Below are positions 8,757 to 17,347 of a DNA stretch of 64,000 nucleotides, piece after piece. Source of the stretch: Futiania mangrovi. GTDB lineage: Bacteria > Pseudomonadota > Alphaproteobacteria > Futianiales > Futianiaceae. The translations under genes and the position numbers were made by a program. The stretch's first letter is position 1; the number at the start of each line of letters is the position of its first letter. Below the pieces are notes generated by a model that ran no database searches, was not told the DNA's origin, and was given only the letters and a program-made list of their open reading frames with translations. The DNA is taken from assembly GCF_024158125.1 (NCBI RefSeq), contig NZ_JAMZFT010000001.1, forward strand, positions 124,001-188,000, in the 5' to 3' direction.

Positions 8757-10883
8757 ATGGACGACGATCTCGTACAGGAGTTCGTGGCCGAGACGGCGGA
8801 GGGGCTTGCCGAGGCCGACGGGCTTCTGCTGGCGCTGGAGCGCGATCCGTCTGATGCCGATGCGCTGGCCCGCATCTTTCGCATCGTCCACACCATCAAG
8901 GGCACCTGCGGCTTCTTCGGCTTCGAACGGCTGGAAACGCTGGCGCATGCGACGGAATCGCTGCTCGACCCCGTGCGGGCGGGCGAGCGGGCGCTGACGC
9001 CGGATGCCACTGATCTGCTCCTGGCTGCGCTCGACCGCCTACGTGCGATCGTGGCAGACCTGCGCGACAGCGGGCAGGAGGGCGAGGGGAGCGACGCGGA
9101 CCTCGTCGCGCGGCTCCTGTCGGGCATGCCGATGGCAGACGGCGGGCCGGAGGGGCCCGGTGCCGGTGAGGCGGCTGCAGCGGAACATGGCGACGCGGAC
9201 GGGGCAGGGGCTCTTGCCGGGCCTTCAGGGCGCAGCGAGGCGGGGCCGGCCAGCGTCCGGGTCCGGGTCGACGTGCTCGATAACCTGATGGCGACCGTTT
9301 CGGAACTGGTTCTGACGCGCAACCGGCTGCTGCAGATCGCGGGTGAGCGCGGGACAGATGCCGACGCCCTCGTCATGCCGCTTGCCCAGCTGTCCCAGGT
9401 CACGCGCGCCCTGCAGGGCGAAGTGATGCGTGCCCGCATGCTTGCCGTGGGGACCGTGCTCCAGCCCTTCACCCGCCTGGTGCGCGATCTTGGCCGCGAG
9501 CTTGGAAAGCCGCTCGTCCTCACGCTCGAAGGGGGCGACGTCGAACTCGACCGGCAGGTGCTGGAGCGGATCAAGGATCCGTTGACGCACCTCGTCCGCA
9601 ATGCTGCCGATCATGGGATCGAGGCCCCGGATCGCCGGGCCGCTTCGGACAAGCCCGCGAGCGGACAGATCGCCATCGCTGCCCGTGCCGAGGGAGGGCA
9701 CATCGCGATCGAGGTTTCCGACGACGGGGCGGGGCTCGACTTCGCTTCCATCCGCGACAAGGCGGTGGCCCGGGGGCTGCTGGACAAGGCTGCCGCCCGT
9801 GCTGCCGACGAGCGCCAGCTGTCCGACCTCATCTTTGCGCCTGGCTTCTCGACGGCAGCCGCGGTCACGAGCGTTTCCGGGCGCGGCGTCGGCATGGATG
9901 TCGTGCGCCGGAACATCGAGGAGATCGGCGGGTCCGTCGAGGCGGAGTCCGTGACGGGTCGCGGCACGCGCTTCCGCATGAAGATCCCCCTGACGCTCGC
10001 CATCGTTCCTGCCCTGATCGTCGAGGCAGGGGGGCAGAGGTTCGCCCTGCCGCAACTCAGCGTCCGCAAGCTGTTGCGCCCGGCGGGAACGCCCGGCGCG
10101 CATGTCGACGAGGTGCACGGTGCGCCATTGCTGAGCGTGGACGGCCGGACCGTTCCGCTTCTTTCGCTGGCACGCAGGCTCGCCCTGACTGAGTCGGGCC
10201 GGCCGTTCTCGACGGTGATCCTGCTCGAGATCGGCGCGGGCCTCTACGGCCTTGGCGTGGACCGCGTGCTGGGCAGCGAGGATATCGTGGTGAAACCCCT
10301 CTCGCGCCTGTTGCGGCATCTGCCACACGTCTCCGGCGCTACCCTGCTGGGCGACGGACGGGCCGCGATGATCCTGGATGCGGTCGGGTTGGCCGAGGGT
10401 CTCTCGTGTGCGCCGACGGCGATGGAGAAGCGGGGGACGGCGGATGCGGAAAGGCGCCGCCAATCCTTTCTCATCCTGCGCATCGGGCCGGGGCCCGCGC
10501 GCGCGCTGCCGCTGGGCGCGGTCCGGCGTATCGTGACGGTTGCCGCCGCCGCGCTCAGCCAGGGTGCATGGGGCGAGGTGGCGGACCTTGGCGACGCGCT
10601 CGTTCCGGTCGTCAGGCTCGCGGGGGACGCAGAGGGCAGCAGTGAGCCGGGTTCCCGGCCGATGGTCCTGCTGGGCGGGGCTGTGCCGGTGGCGCTTGCG
10701 GCCGATGCCGTGCTCGACATTGTGGAGACGGCCGAGGAGCCGCCTGCCGGAGACGGCCTTGCGCCGGTCGCCGCCGTCATGCGCCTCGGCGGAGAGGCGG
10801 TCGACGTGCTCGACATGACATGGATCGAGGCGCGTGCCGCGGCGCGCCGTCCCGCACTGTCGCGGACGGGGGCGGTGGCATGA
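8757..10883 (+). CDS. cheA: chemotaxis histidine kinase CheA with two CheW-like domains
   Basis: It autophosphorylates in response to chemoreceptors and passes phosphate to CheY and CheB. In the 708 residues: an N-terminal HPt domain (1-105; phospho-His45 in HTIKGTCGFFG), an acidic linker, a P3 dimerisation domain (VDVLDNLMATVSELVLTRNRLLQ, about 165-235), an ATPase domain with N-box LVRNAADHGIE, DDGAGLD and GRGVGMDVV, a CheW-like domain (about 405-545), then a second, more divergent CheW-like module (about 570-690). No P2 domain is recognisable. GGGAGAGG precedes the start. It is preceded by the CtrA site and overlaps cheW by 4 nt. Confidence 0.95.
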   Translation: MDDDLVQEFVAETAEGLAEADGLLLALERDPSDADALARIFRIVHTIKGTCGFFGFERLETLAHATESLLDPVRAGERALTPDATDLLLAALDRLRAIVADLRDSGQEGEGSDADLVARLLSGMPMADGGPEGPGAGEAAAAEHGDADGAGALAGPSGRSEAGPASVRVRVDVLDNLMATVSELVLTRNRLLQIAGERGTDADALVMPLAQLSQVTRALQGEVMRARMLAVGTVLQPFTRLVRDLGRELGKPLVLTLEGGDVELDRQVLERIKDPLTHLVRNAADHGIEAPDRRAASDKPASGQIAIAARAEGGHIAIEVSDDGAGLDFASIRDKAVARGLLDKAAARAADERQLSDLIFAPGFSTAAAVTSVSGRGVGMDVVRRNIEEIGGSVEAESVTGRGTRFRMKIPLTLAIVPALIVEAGGQRFALPQLSVRKLLRPAGTPGAHVDEVHGAPLLSVDGRTVPLLSLARRLALTESGRPFSTVILLEIGAGLYGLGVDRVLGSEDIVVKPLSRLLRHLPHVSGATLLGDGRAAMILDAVGLAEGLSCAPTAMEKRGTADAERRRQSFLILRIGPGPARALPLGAVRRIVTVAAAALSQGAWGEVADLGDALVPVVRLAGDAEGSSEPGSRPMVLLGGAVPVALAADAVLDIVETAEEPPAGDGLAPVAAVMRLGGEAVDVLDMTWIEARAAARRPALSRTGAVA

Positions 10884-11332
10884 CCGCGGCGGGTGAGGAC
10901 ATGCTGGCGCTGATCTTGATCGCGGACGGGCATCGCTTTGCGCTTCCTGTAGCGGCGGCGCGCGACCTGTTCCGGCCGGGCCCTGTTTCGCCCGTGCCGC
11001 TTGCGCCCCGCGGGATTGCCGGCGTCCTGAATCTCCGAGGCCGCATCGTGACCGCCATCTGCCTGCGTGCCTCGCTCGGCCTGCCCGTGATCCCGGCGGA
11101 GATCGCTGCAGTCCTCGAGAACGAGGGGGAGCGGTACGCCATTCTTGCCGACGCCGCCGGCGACGTCGTGCGCCTCCATTCCGGCGATGCGCAGTCCTTG
11201 CCGCCGGCCATGTCCGCACCTGTCGCCGCCGTGGCGTCCGGCCTTTACCGCGACGGTGAGGGGCTGGTTACCCTGCTCGACCCCGACCGGCTTCTGGCGG
11301 CAGCCAGCGGACAAGCGGATGCCGCCGCGTGA
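10880..11332 (+). CDS. cheW: chemotaxis coupling protein CheW
   Basis: It links chemoreceptors to CheA. The 150-residue product is a single SH3-like CheW domain: LALILIADGHRFALPVAAARDLF, then GIAGVLNLRGRIVTAICLRASLGL, the characteristic centre, and a C-terminal VTLLDPDRLL strand. The ATG overlaps the cheA stop (ATGA), fixing the start against the longer open frame from 10820. Its last bases overlap the GTG of cheB. Confidence 0.93.
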   Translation: MTAAGEDMLALILIADGHRFALPVAAARDLFRPGPVSPVPLAPRGIAGVLNLRGRIVTAICLRASLGLPVIPAEIAAVLENEGERYAILADAAGDVVRLHSGDAQSLPPAMSAPVAAVASGLYRDGEGLVTLLDPDRLLAAASGQADAAA

Positions 11333-12468
11333 CGGCTCCGCTCCATGCTGCCGGCGACCCGCCGATACGGGTGATGATCGTCGACGATTCCGCCATCGTG
11401 CGGGGCCTGATCAGCCGCTGGATCGACGCGGAGCCGGACATGACCGTCGCGGCACATGCGTGCAACGGTGCACAGGCGGTTCGCCGCGCCGCGGAAGGCG
11501 GCATCGACGTCATTCTCCTCGATATCGAGATGCCCGTGATGGACGGCCTGGCCGCGCTCTCGCACCTGGCGGAGGCGGGCGCGGGCGCACGTGTCATCAT
11601 GGCGTCGAGCCTGACCGAGCGTCATGCGCGCATCAGCTTCAGGGCTCTGGCCATGGGGGCGGCGGACATCGTGCCGAAACCCTCGTCGGTCCGGAAGGGC
11701 GATGCCGAGACGTTCCGTGCTGACCTGGTCGGCAAGGTTCGCGCGCATGGCCGGGCGTCCCGCAGTCCGGGATCGCCGCAGCCTGCGCAGCCGCACGCTG
11801 CGGCCGCCTGCGGCACCCGGCCGTCTGCCGCGCCGGCACCGGCCTGGCCAGAGGTGCTTGCGATCGGCGGCTCGACCGGAGGGCCCCAGGCCTTGTTCAC
11901 CCTCTTCGCGGACTTTCCGCTGGCGAGGCAGGTGCCGGTGGTGATTGCCCAGCACATGCCGCCGACCTTCACGGCCATGCTCGCTCGGCATCTGGGCGCC
12001 ATCTCCGGCCTGCCGTGCGCCGAGGGGGCAGAGGGGATCCCCCTCGTCCCGGGGCGCATCCATGTCGCGCCCGGAGGGCGTCACATGCGGGTCCGCCGCC
12101 AGGGCGGGCGTCTCGTGCTCGCCATCTCGGACGATCCGCCCGTCAACTTCTGCCGGCCGGCTGTCGATCCCCTGTTCGAGAGCGTGGCAACTGCAGCCGG
12201 GGCGCGTGGCTCAGCCATCGTGCTGACCGGCATGGGAACCGACGGACGGGCGGGGGCATGCGCGATCCGTGCAGCCGGCGGCGCGGTCGTGGTCCAGGAC
12301 CAGGCGACGAGCGTCATCTGGGGCATGCCCGGCGCAGTGGCTGCGGCGGGTGCGGCGGACGGCGTCTTTCCGATCTCCGAGCTGGGCCGTGGGCTTGCCG
12401 ATCTCCTTTCCGGCAGGGCGCGCGCTTCCGGTGCGGCGGACAGCAGCCGGCTCGAGCCGCTGCCATGA
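11329..12468 (+). CDS. cheB: chemotaxis protein-glutamate methylesterase/glutaminase CheB
   Basis: It demethylates and deamidates chemoreceptors when phosphorylated by CheA. The 379 residues comprise a receiver domain (VMIVDDSAIVRGLI; phospho-Asp65 in LLDIEMPVMDG), a proline/alanine-rich linker (about 145-175) and a methylesterase domain with the catalytic triad in IGGSTGGPQAL (Ser), IAQHMP (His) and LTGMGTDG (Asp). It begins with GTG overlapping the cheW stop (GTGA); no in-frame ATG fits better. It overlaps cheR by 4 nt. No cheY lies between cheW and cheB. Confidence 0.95.
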   Translation: MTAPLHAAGDPPIRVMIVDDSAIVRGLISRWIDAEPDMTVAAHACNGAQAVRRAAEGGIDVILLDIEMPVMDGLAALSHLAEAGAGARVIMASSLTERHARISFRALAMGAADIVPKPSSVRKGDAETFRADLVGKVRAHGRASRSPGSPQPAQPHAAAACGTRPSAAPAPAWPEVLAIGGSTGGPQALFTLFADFPLARQVPVVIAQHMPPTFTAMLARHLGAISGLPCAEGAEGIPLVPGRIHVAPGGRHMRVRRQGGRLVLAISDDPPVNFCRPAVDPLFESVATAAGARGSAIVLTGMGTDGRAGACAIRAAGGAVVVQDQATSVIWGMPGAVAAAGAADGVFPISELGRGLADLLSGRARASGAADSSRLEPLP

Positions 12469-13286
12469 CCGTCGATGCGTGCTCCATCGACTGGCTGGCC
12501 GGGCTGTTGCGGCGTGCCACGGGCTTCGAGCTCGCACCCGGAAAGGCCTATTTCGTCGAGGCCCGCCTCGGCCCGCTGGCGCACGCACGGGGGCTCCCCG
12601 ATGCAGCCGCGCTGCTCGCCGTCCTGCGGCGTACCGGTGACGCCGATCTGCGGTCCGCAGTCGTCGAGGCGATGGCGATCCGCGAGACGAGCTTCTTCCG
12701 CGATGGCACCCCGTTCAGCCTGCTGGCCGGCCGCTACCTGCCAGCAATGGCAGCTGCGCGTCCGCCGGATCGACCGGTCCGGATCTGGTGTGCCGCGGTG
12801 TCTACCGGACAGGAGGCGTACTCGGTGGCGATTGCCTGTCGCGAGGCGCCCCTCGGGCTGGCGGGACGGCGGGTGGAGATTCTCGCCACCGATGCGTCGG
12901 AGACGGCGGTCGCCCATGCGAGGCGCGGTCTCTACAGTTTGCGCGACGTGCGCCGCGGGTTGTCGCAGGAGCAGTTGCGCCGGCATTTCCGCCCCGCCGG
13001 CGAGGACTGGGAAGCCGATCCCGCGCTGCGTGCCATGGTCGATTTCCAGTGCGCGAACCTGCTCGACCGGCCGCCCGTGGGCGGGCCCTTCGACATCGTC
13101 CTGTGCCGCAATATCCTGATTTATGTCGCACCCGCAACGAAGACGGCGGTGCTCGACCGGATCGCGGCGTCGATGGTGCCGGGCGGCGTCCTGTTTCTCG
13201 GCGCCGCCGAAACGGCGGTCGGCGTGAGCGGTCGGTTCCGCGCCGATCCCCTGGCCCGGAGTGCCTTTCTCAGGCAGGCCGACTGA
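12465..13286 (+). CDS. cheR: chemotaxis protein methyltransferase CheR
   Basis: It methylates chemoreceptor glutamates with S-adenosylmethionine. The 273-residue protein has the N-terminal helical domain and, in the Rossmann domain, FFRDGTPF, IWCAAVSTGQEAYS (SAM site), ILATDASETAVAHARRGLY, FDIVLCRNILIYV and a GGVLFLGAAE strand. The ATG overlaps the cheB stop. It is the last gene of the che operon; about 100 nt later, ctrA ends on the opposite strand. Confidence 0.95.
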   Translation: MTVDACSIDWLAGLLRRATGFELAPGKAYFVEARLGPLAHARGLPDAAALLAVLRRTGDADLRSAVVEAMAIRETSFFRDGTPFSLLAGRYLPAMAAARPPDRPVRIWCAAVSTGQEAYSVAIACREAPLGLAGRRVEILATDASETAVAHARRGLYSLRDVRRGLSQEQLRRHFRPAGEDWEADPALRAMVDFQCANLLDRPPVGGPFDIVLCRNILIYVAPATKTAVLDRIAASMVPGGVLFLGAAETAVGVSGRFRADPLARSAFLRQAD

Positions 13287-13311
13287 ACCCGGAGCGAAGG
13301 TGCCTGAACGG

Positions 13312-13341
13312 AAAAGGGGCGGACCCCGGAAGGTCCGCCCC
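13312..13341 (-). terminator. Rho-independent terminator of ctrA
   Basis: GGGGCGGACC (13316-13325), a six-base loop and GGTCCGCCCC (13332-13341) form a perfect 10-bp stem. On the minus strand it is followed by TTTTCC (complement of 13310-13315), placing an intrinsic terminator about 50 nt past the ctrA stop. On the plus strand no T-tract follows, so cheR may use the hairpin only weakly. Confidence 0.75.
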
Positions 13342-13389
13342 TGGTCCCGTTCACTGTTGGAGGCTTGAGCGGGAGGAAGGAGAGAGGCG

Positions 13390-14091
13390 TCAGGCAGACA
13401 GGGCGTGCTGTGACGGATCGGGATCGCGCAGGACATAGCCGCGGCCCCACACCGTCTCGATGTAGTTGTCGCCACCGGTCGCAGCGGAGAGCTTCTTGCG
13501 CAGCTTGCAGATGAAGACGTCGATGATCTTGAGTTCCGGCTCGTCCATGCCGCCGTAGAGATGGTTCAGGAACATCTCCTTGGTCAGGGTCGTGCCCTTG
13601 CGCAGCGAGAGGAGTTCCAGCATCTGGTACTCCTTGCCGGTCAGGTGGACCCGCTGCCCCTCGACCTCGACGGTCTTGGTGTCGAGGTTGACGGTCAGCT
13701 TGCCGGTCGTGATGACGGACTGGGAATGGCCCTTGGACCGGCGCACCACCGCGTGGATGCGCGCCACCAGTTCGTCCTTGTGAAACGGCTTCGTCAGATA
13801 GTCGTCGGCGCCGAAGCCCAGCCCCTTGACCTTGTTGTCGATGCCGTTGAGGCCCGACAGGATCAGGATCGGCGTGTTGACCTTCGCCAGCCGCAGCTGC
13901 TTCAGCACATCGTAGCCGGTCATGTCCGGCAGGTTGATGTCCAGCAGGATCAGGTCGTAATCATAGAGCTTGCCGAGATCGACACCCTCTTCGCCCAGGT
14001 CCGTCGTATAGACGTTGAACCCCTCGGAGGAAAGCATCAGCTCGATGCTCTGTGCCGTCGCGCTGTCGTCCTCGATCAGGAGAATACGCAT
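13390..14091 (-). CDS. ctrA: cell-cycle master response regulator CtrA
   Basis: An OmpR-family regulator that controls flagellar, chemotaxis and division genes in alphaproteobacteria and, in Caulobacter, represses replication initiation. The 233 residues comprise a receiver domain ([17 protein letters not shown], phospho-Asp51 in [27 protein letters not shown]) and a winged-helix domain ([39 protein letters not shown]). The C-terminus ALSA is short and alanine-ended, like the ClpXP-recognised tail of Caulobacter CtrA (inference). The frame is open upstream to 14124, but MRILLIEDD is the conserved start. The upstream region carries CtrA half-sites and GANTC methylation sites. Confidence 0.97.
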   Translation of the reverse strand: MRILLIEDDSATAQSIELMLSSEGFNVYTTDLGEEGVDLGKLYDYDLILLDINLPDMTGYDVLKQLRLAKVNTPILILSGLNGIDNKVKGLGFGADDYLTKPFHKDELVARIHAVVRRSKGHSQSVITTGKLTVNLDTKTVEVEGQRVHLTGKEYQMLELLSLRKGTTLTKEMFLNHLYGGMDEPELKIIDVFICKLRKKLSAATGGDNYIETVWGRGYVLRDPDPSQHALSA

Positions 14092-14123
14092 GCGGAGTGT
14101 CCTCTGCCCTGCCCCGTCCATCA

Positions 14124-14259
14124 ATGGTTAAGGATACTAGGGGATGAAACGTTAACAAACGGTGAGCGAATCAACGTCCACAAGCTTTTCTCAACCTTGA
14201 CGGATGTTTAAAGCGTTTTCTTCCGCCAGAATCTGACCCGTTAACCATGTGTGGCGGAA
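14124..14259 (-). promoter_or_regulatory. ctrA upstream control region: CtrA half-sites, GANTC sites, inverted repeat
   Basis: ATGGTTAA (14124-14131) is the reverse complement of the CtrA octamer TTAACCAT, which also occurs directly at 14241-14248. GTTAAC is at 14151-14156. Two GAATC sites (14168-14172, 14229-14233) fit the CcrM target GANTC. An 8-bp perfect inverted repeat, TTCCGCCA (14221-14228) and TGGCGGAA (14252-14259), encloses one GAATC and one octamer. The layout suggests autoregulation and methylation-sensitive transcription as in Caulobacter; that is inference. Confidence 0.6.
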
Positions 14260-14270
14260 AGGACACGCTT

Positions 14271-15038
14271 TCAGGCGGCTGCTGCCGGGTCTCCTGCCGC
14301 GCACCGTTCGGCCAATGCCACCAGGTCCTGTGCGGCTGCGCAGCCGGGAGCGACGGACAGAAGGGGGGCCTGTGCCCGGATGGCCTTGCGTACCGCCTCG
14401 TCGCGCCTGACCGTGCCGAGCAGCGGCGGAGAAATGCCGAGATAGCTCGTGCATACCGTGGCAAGCGCTGCATGCGTACGCGCGCCGTGCGCCGCGCTGT
14501 CGGCCATGTTCACGGCGACGGACACACGGTCCGCGAGGTTGCAGGCGTTGAGCACCTTGATGAGCGCGTAGGCGTCGGTCAGGGACGTCGGGTCCGGCGT
14601 CAGGACGACGAGGATGCGGCCGGCTGCGGCGCACAGCCGTACGACTGTCCGGTTCACGCCTGCGCCCAGGTCGATCAGGACCGGATGGCGCGTCCTGGCG
14701 AGCGCTGCCGCGGCAGACGCCACCCGGTCGAGGTCGGAAGGGCTCACCGCGGCCAGCGCGGCGGAGCCGGAGGCGCCGGAGGCCACGTCGAAATGTCCGG
14801 CATCGCTCAGGACATCCTCAATGCGCGCGCCGTCCTCTATCAGTGCCGTCAGCGTCCTGCGGGGCGCGAGGCCCAACTGCACGTCGACGTTGGCAAGGCC
14901 GAGGTCGCCGTCGATCAGCACGGGACGCGGTGCGTTCTGCTGTCTGCCCAGCGCGTCCGCCAGCGTCACCGCGAGCCAGGTCTTGCCGACGCCGCCCTTG
15001 CCGGACGCGATCGCGATCAGGTCGTTGCGCGTGCTCAT
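14271..15038 (-). CDS. flhG: FlhG/MinD-like flagellar number ATPase
   Basis: FlhG (FleN/YlxH) is a MinD-family ATPase that limits flagellar number and works with FlhF. The 255-residue protein has a deviant Walker A IASGKGGVGKTWLAVTLA, the LIDGDLGLANVDVQLGL motif typical of FlhG/MinD, and LIDLGAGVNRTVVRL. No clear amphipathic membrane-targeting helix is visible at the C-terminus, which is short and alanine-rich. The ATG overlaps the flhF stop by one base (TGATG), fixing the start against a longer frame from 15185. Confidence 0.88.
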   Translation of the reverse strand: MSTRNDLIAIASGKGGVGKTWLAVTLADALGRQQNAPRPVLIDGDLGLANVDVQLGLAPRRTLTALIEDGARIEDVLSDAGHFDVASGASGSAALAAVSPSDLDRVASAAAALARTRHPVLIDLGAGVNRTVVRLCAAAGRILVVLTPDPTSLTDAYALIKVLNACNLADRVSVAVNMADSAAHGARTHAALATVCTSYLGISPPLLGTVRRDEAVRKAIRAQAPLLSVAPGCAAAQDLVALAERCAAGDPAAAA

Positions 15039-15985
15039 CAGGCGGCCCTCGGCTTGGCGGAAACGGCAGGTGCTGGCGCGCCGTCGGCGGCGGGGTCCAG
15101 CGTACCGGCGATCAGGGCGTCGAGCGTCTCCCCGTCCGCATCCAGGCAGCCTGGCGTCGGCCGCGCCGAGATGCCGAAGGCACACAAGGCGAGGTCGGCA
15201 CCCGATATGGCCTCGGCTACGCCAGCGATGCGGCGGCTGAGGTCGCAGCGGGTGAGGATCGCGCTGTCGGCGCCCCAGATGCGCAGGTCACGGGCAGCGT
15301 CCGCGGCCTCCTCCGGATCGGTCCCGGCGGCGAGGACGGCAACGATCCGGTCGGCGGGATGCAGGGCTTCGGCAAGGTCCGTCATGGCTTGGCGCCGGCA
15401 GGGCGTGAAAGGACCCGCGTCGATGAGAACGAGACGGCCCGCGACGGCTGCATCTCCGGCGTGGGATACTGCGTCGGCCGGTGTGCGGGCGAGGACGACC
15501 TGGCCCACGAGCGGGCCGTATGCGCCGACCGGTGCGCCGGCCCCCAATCCCTCGGGATCGAAGGCAATGAGTGTGACCGCACGGCCTTGCGCCGCACCGC
15601 GCGCCGCAAGCCGCACCGTGCTCAGCGAAACGCCGGCACCTGGCATCCCGGTGAGGAGCACGAGGTCGTCGTCCGTGCCGACCGGCCGGAAGCGGTGTTC
15701 GGGACAGGCTGGCCGGATGTGGAGATGGGGCCGGGCAGGGCGGTCTGCAGGATCCTCCGCCTCCTCCTGTGCGCGAAAACCGGCGGCCCAGGCCGCAATC
15801 CGGCTTTCGAACTGCCCTGTCAGCGGCGTGCTGCCGCCCGCCGGATCGGTGGCCGCCAGGATCTCGACGCAGCCGCGGGCACGGTCGTTGCGGCGCGCGA
15901 CAAGGAGGGCATCCGGGCCGAGCGTGCGCCGGGCCATGGCCAGCGCCTCGTCCATGGTCGGTGCCGTGAAACTCTTCAGTCGCAA
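15038..15985 (-). CDS. flhF: FlhF-like SRP-type GTPase homologue with degenerate P-loop
   Basis: FlhF marks the site of flagellar assembly. The 315-residue protein begins MRLKSFTAPTMDEALAMARR...LGPDALLVA, the conserved FlhF N-terminus (B domain), followed by an SRP-GTPase-like domain. The P-loop reads GMPGAGVS (113-120), so Val119 replaces the Walker A lysine; the G3 motif reads IDAGPF rather than DTAGR and the G4 motif TRCD rather than TKxD. GTP hydrolysis is therefore doubtful, although neighbouring FlhG keeps an intact Walker A. It lies between fliN (32 nt away) and flhG on the same strand. Confidence 0.8.
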   Translation of the reverse strand: MRLKSFTAPTMDEALAMARRTLGPDALLVARRNDRARGCVEILAATDPAGGSTPLTGQFESRIAAWAAGFRAQEEAEDPADRPARPHLHIRPACPEHRFRPVGTDDDLVLLTGMPGAGVSLSTVRLAARGAAQGRAVTLIAFDPEGLGAGAPVGAYGPLVGQVVLARTPADAVSHAGDAAVAGRLVLIDAGPFTPCRRQAMTDLAEALHPADRIVAVLAAGTDPEEAADAARDLRIWGADSAILTRCDLSRRIAGVAEAISGADLALCAFGISARPTPGCLDADGETLDALIAGTLDPAADGAPAPAVSAKPRAA

Positions 15986-16017
15986 GACCGCTCTCCGCCC
16001 ATCCGTGCGCCGCTAGG

Positions 16018-16302
16018 TCAGCCGGCGTTCTGCTTCACGATCTCGGTCATGGTGACGCCAAGGCGATCCTCGACGAGAACAACCTCGCCGCGGGCCACCA
16101 GGCGGTTGTTGACGACGATGTCCACCGGTTCGCCCACCTTGCGGTCCAGTTCGACCACGCTGCCCTTGCCGAGGTTCACCAGGTCGCCGACCTCCATCCG
16201 GGCGCGTCCGAGGACGGCAGAGACGCGCACCGGCACGTCATGCACCTGGGCGAGGTCGGTAGCCTTGCGTGCGATCTGCGGGGAGGCGGTCTCGGTCGTC
16301 AT
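16018..16302 (-). CDS. fliN: flagellar motor switch protein FliN
   Basis: FliN forms the lower C-ring of the flagellar switch. The 94-residue product is a single SpoA/SpoC domain: VHDVPVRVSAVLGRARMEVGDLVNLGKGSVVELDRKVGEPVDIVVNNRLVARGEVVLVEDRLGVTMTEI, shown here only to locate it between residues about 20 and 88. AAGGAG lies 6 nt before the ATG at 16302, which I choose over the ATG six codons upstream. It directly follows fliG with 34 nt between and precedes flhF; fliH, often found in this position, is absent. Confidence 0.93.
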   Translation of the reverse strand: MTTETASPQIARKATDLAQVHDVPVRVSAVLGRARMEVGDLVNLGKGSVVELDRKVGEPVDIVVNNRLVARGEVVLVEDRLGVTMTEIVKQNAG

Positions 16303-16336
16303 CGGGGTCTCCTTCTGCATGGGCGGGCAGCCGCGC

Positions 16337-17347
16337 TCAGGCGATCAGGTCTTCGTGGGGTTGATCCGCGCCAAGCGCCATCTCCCCGCGGGCGGCAAGC
16401 TCCTTGGCAAGGGCCACGATACGGGCTTGCGCATCGTCCACGTCGCGGATGCGCACGGGGCCCATGGTCTCCATGTCGTCGCGCAGCAGTCGGGCGGCGC
16501 GTTCGGGCATATTGCGCCAGAAGGTTTCCTGAACCGTCGAGGACGCGCCCTTGAGCGCCAGCGCCAGGACGCCCCGGTCTGTGCCCTGCAGCAGGGTCTG
16601 GACGCTGCGGTCGCTCAGCGTGGCCAGGTCCTCGAAGGTGAACATCAGCGCGCGGATGCGGTCCGCCGCCGTTCGGTCGCGGCCCTGCAGCGCGCCCATG
16701 AGCCGCTGTTCGGTCGCCCGGTCGAAGCTGTTGAAGATTTCGGCCATCTGCTGGAAGGCGTCGCCCTGGTTCGCGCGTCCCAGCGTTGCCAGGAACTCGC
16801 TGTCGAGCACCGCCTCGACCTCCTCCAGGATGTCCTCCTGCACCGGATCGAGGCTCAGCATCCGCGTGATGGAGTCGAGCGCGACGCCGTCGGGCAGCGC
16901 GGCCATCACGCGCGCGGCCGTCTGCGCATTCAGCCGCGAGAGCACCAGCGCGACGGTTTGCGGGTACTCGTTGCGAAGGTAGCGGGCCAGCGCCTGCGGG
17001 TTCACGGCGCCGAGGCGGTCCCACGTCGTGCCCCCGCGGGTGCTGCGGATCTCCGCGGCGACATCGCTTGCGGCCTCGCTGCCGCGATGAACGGTGATCA
17101 GACGCTCCACGGTCTCGGGCGTTCCGGCGACCGCGCCGTCGGCGCCGAGCCGGGTGCGCGCATCCGCCAGCACCTGCGAGACGGCTGCCGGCGGTACGGG
17201 TCCCAGGTCCGCCATCAGCCGGCCCAGTGCGCGCACCTCTTCGGCATCGAGGCGCGCCCAGACGTCGGCGCCCCGCTCTTCCCCGAGCGCGAGGAGAAGA
17301 AGGGCGGCCCGCTGCGGTCCGGTCAGCGCGTCGGGTGCGGCCGTCAT
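16337..17347 (-). CDS. fliG: flagellar motor switch protein FliG
   Basis: FliG couples the stator to the rotor and joins FliF to the C-ring. The 336 residues show the N-terminal FliF-binding domain, the middle-domain EYPQTVALVLSRLNAQTAARVMAALPD stretch, the EHPQ-like RNEYPQ motif, and the C-terminal torque domain with FTFEDLATLSDRSVQTLLQ and ALKGASSTVQETFWRNMPERAARLLRDDMETMGP, which holds the charged stator-facing helix. The ATG overlaps the fliF stop (ATGA), so the two are translationally coupled. Confidence 0.95.
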   Translation of the reverse strand: MTAAPDALTGPQRAALLLLALGEERGADVWARLDAEEVRALGRLMADLGPVPPAAVSQVLADARTRLGADGAVAGTPETVERLITVHRGSEAASDVAAEIRSTRGGTTWDRLGAVNPQALARYLRNEYPQTVALVLSRLNAQTAARVMAALPDGVALDSITRMLSLDPVQEDILEEVEAVLDSEFLATLGRANQGDAFQQMAEIFNSFDRATEQRLMGALQGRDRTAADRIRALMFTFEDLATLSDRSVQTLLQGTDRGVLALALKGASSTVQETFWRNMPERAARLLRDDMETMGPVRIRDVDDAQARIVALAKELAARGEMALGADQPHEDLIA

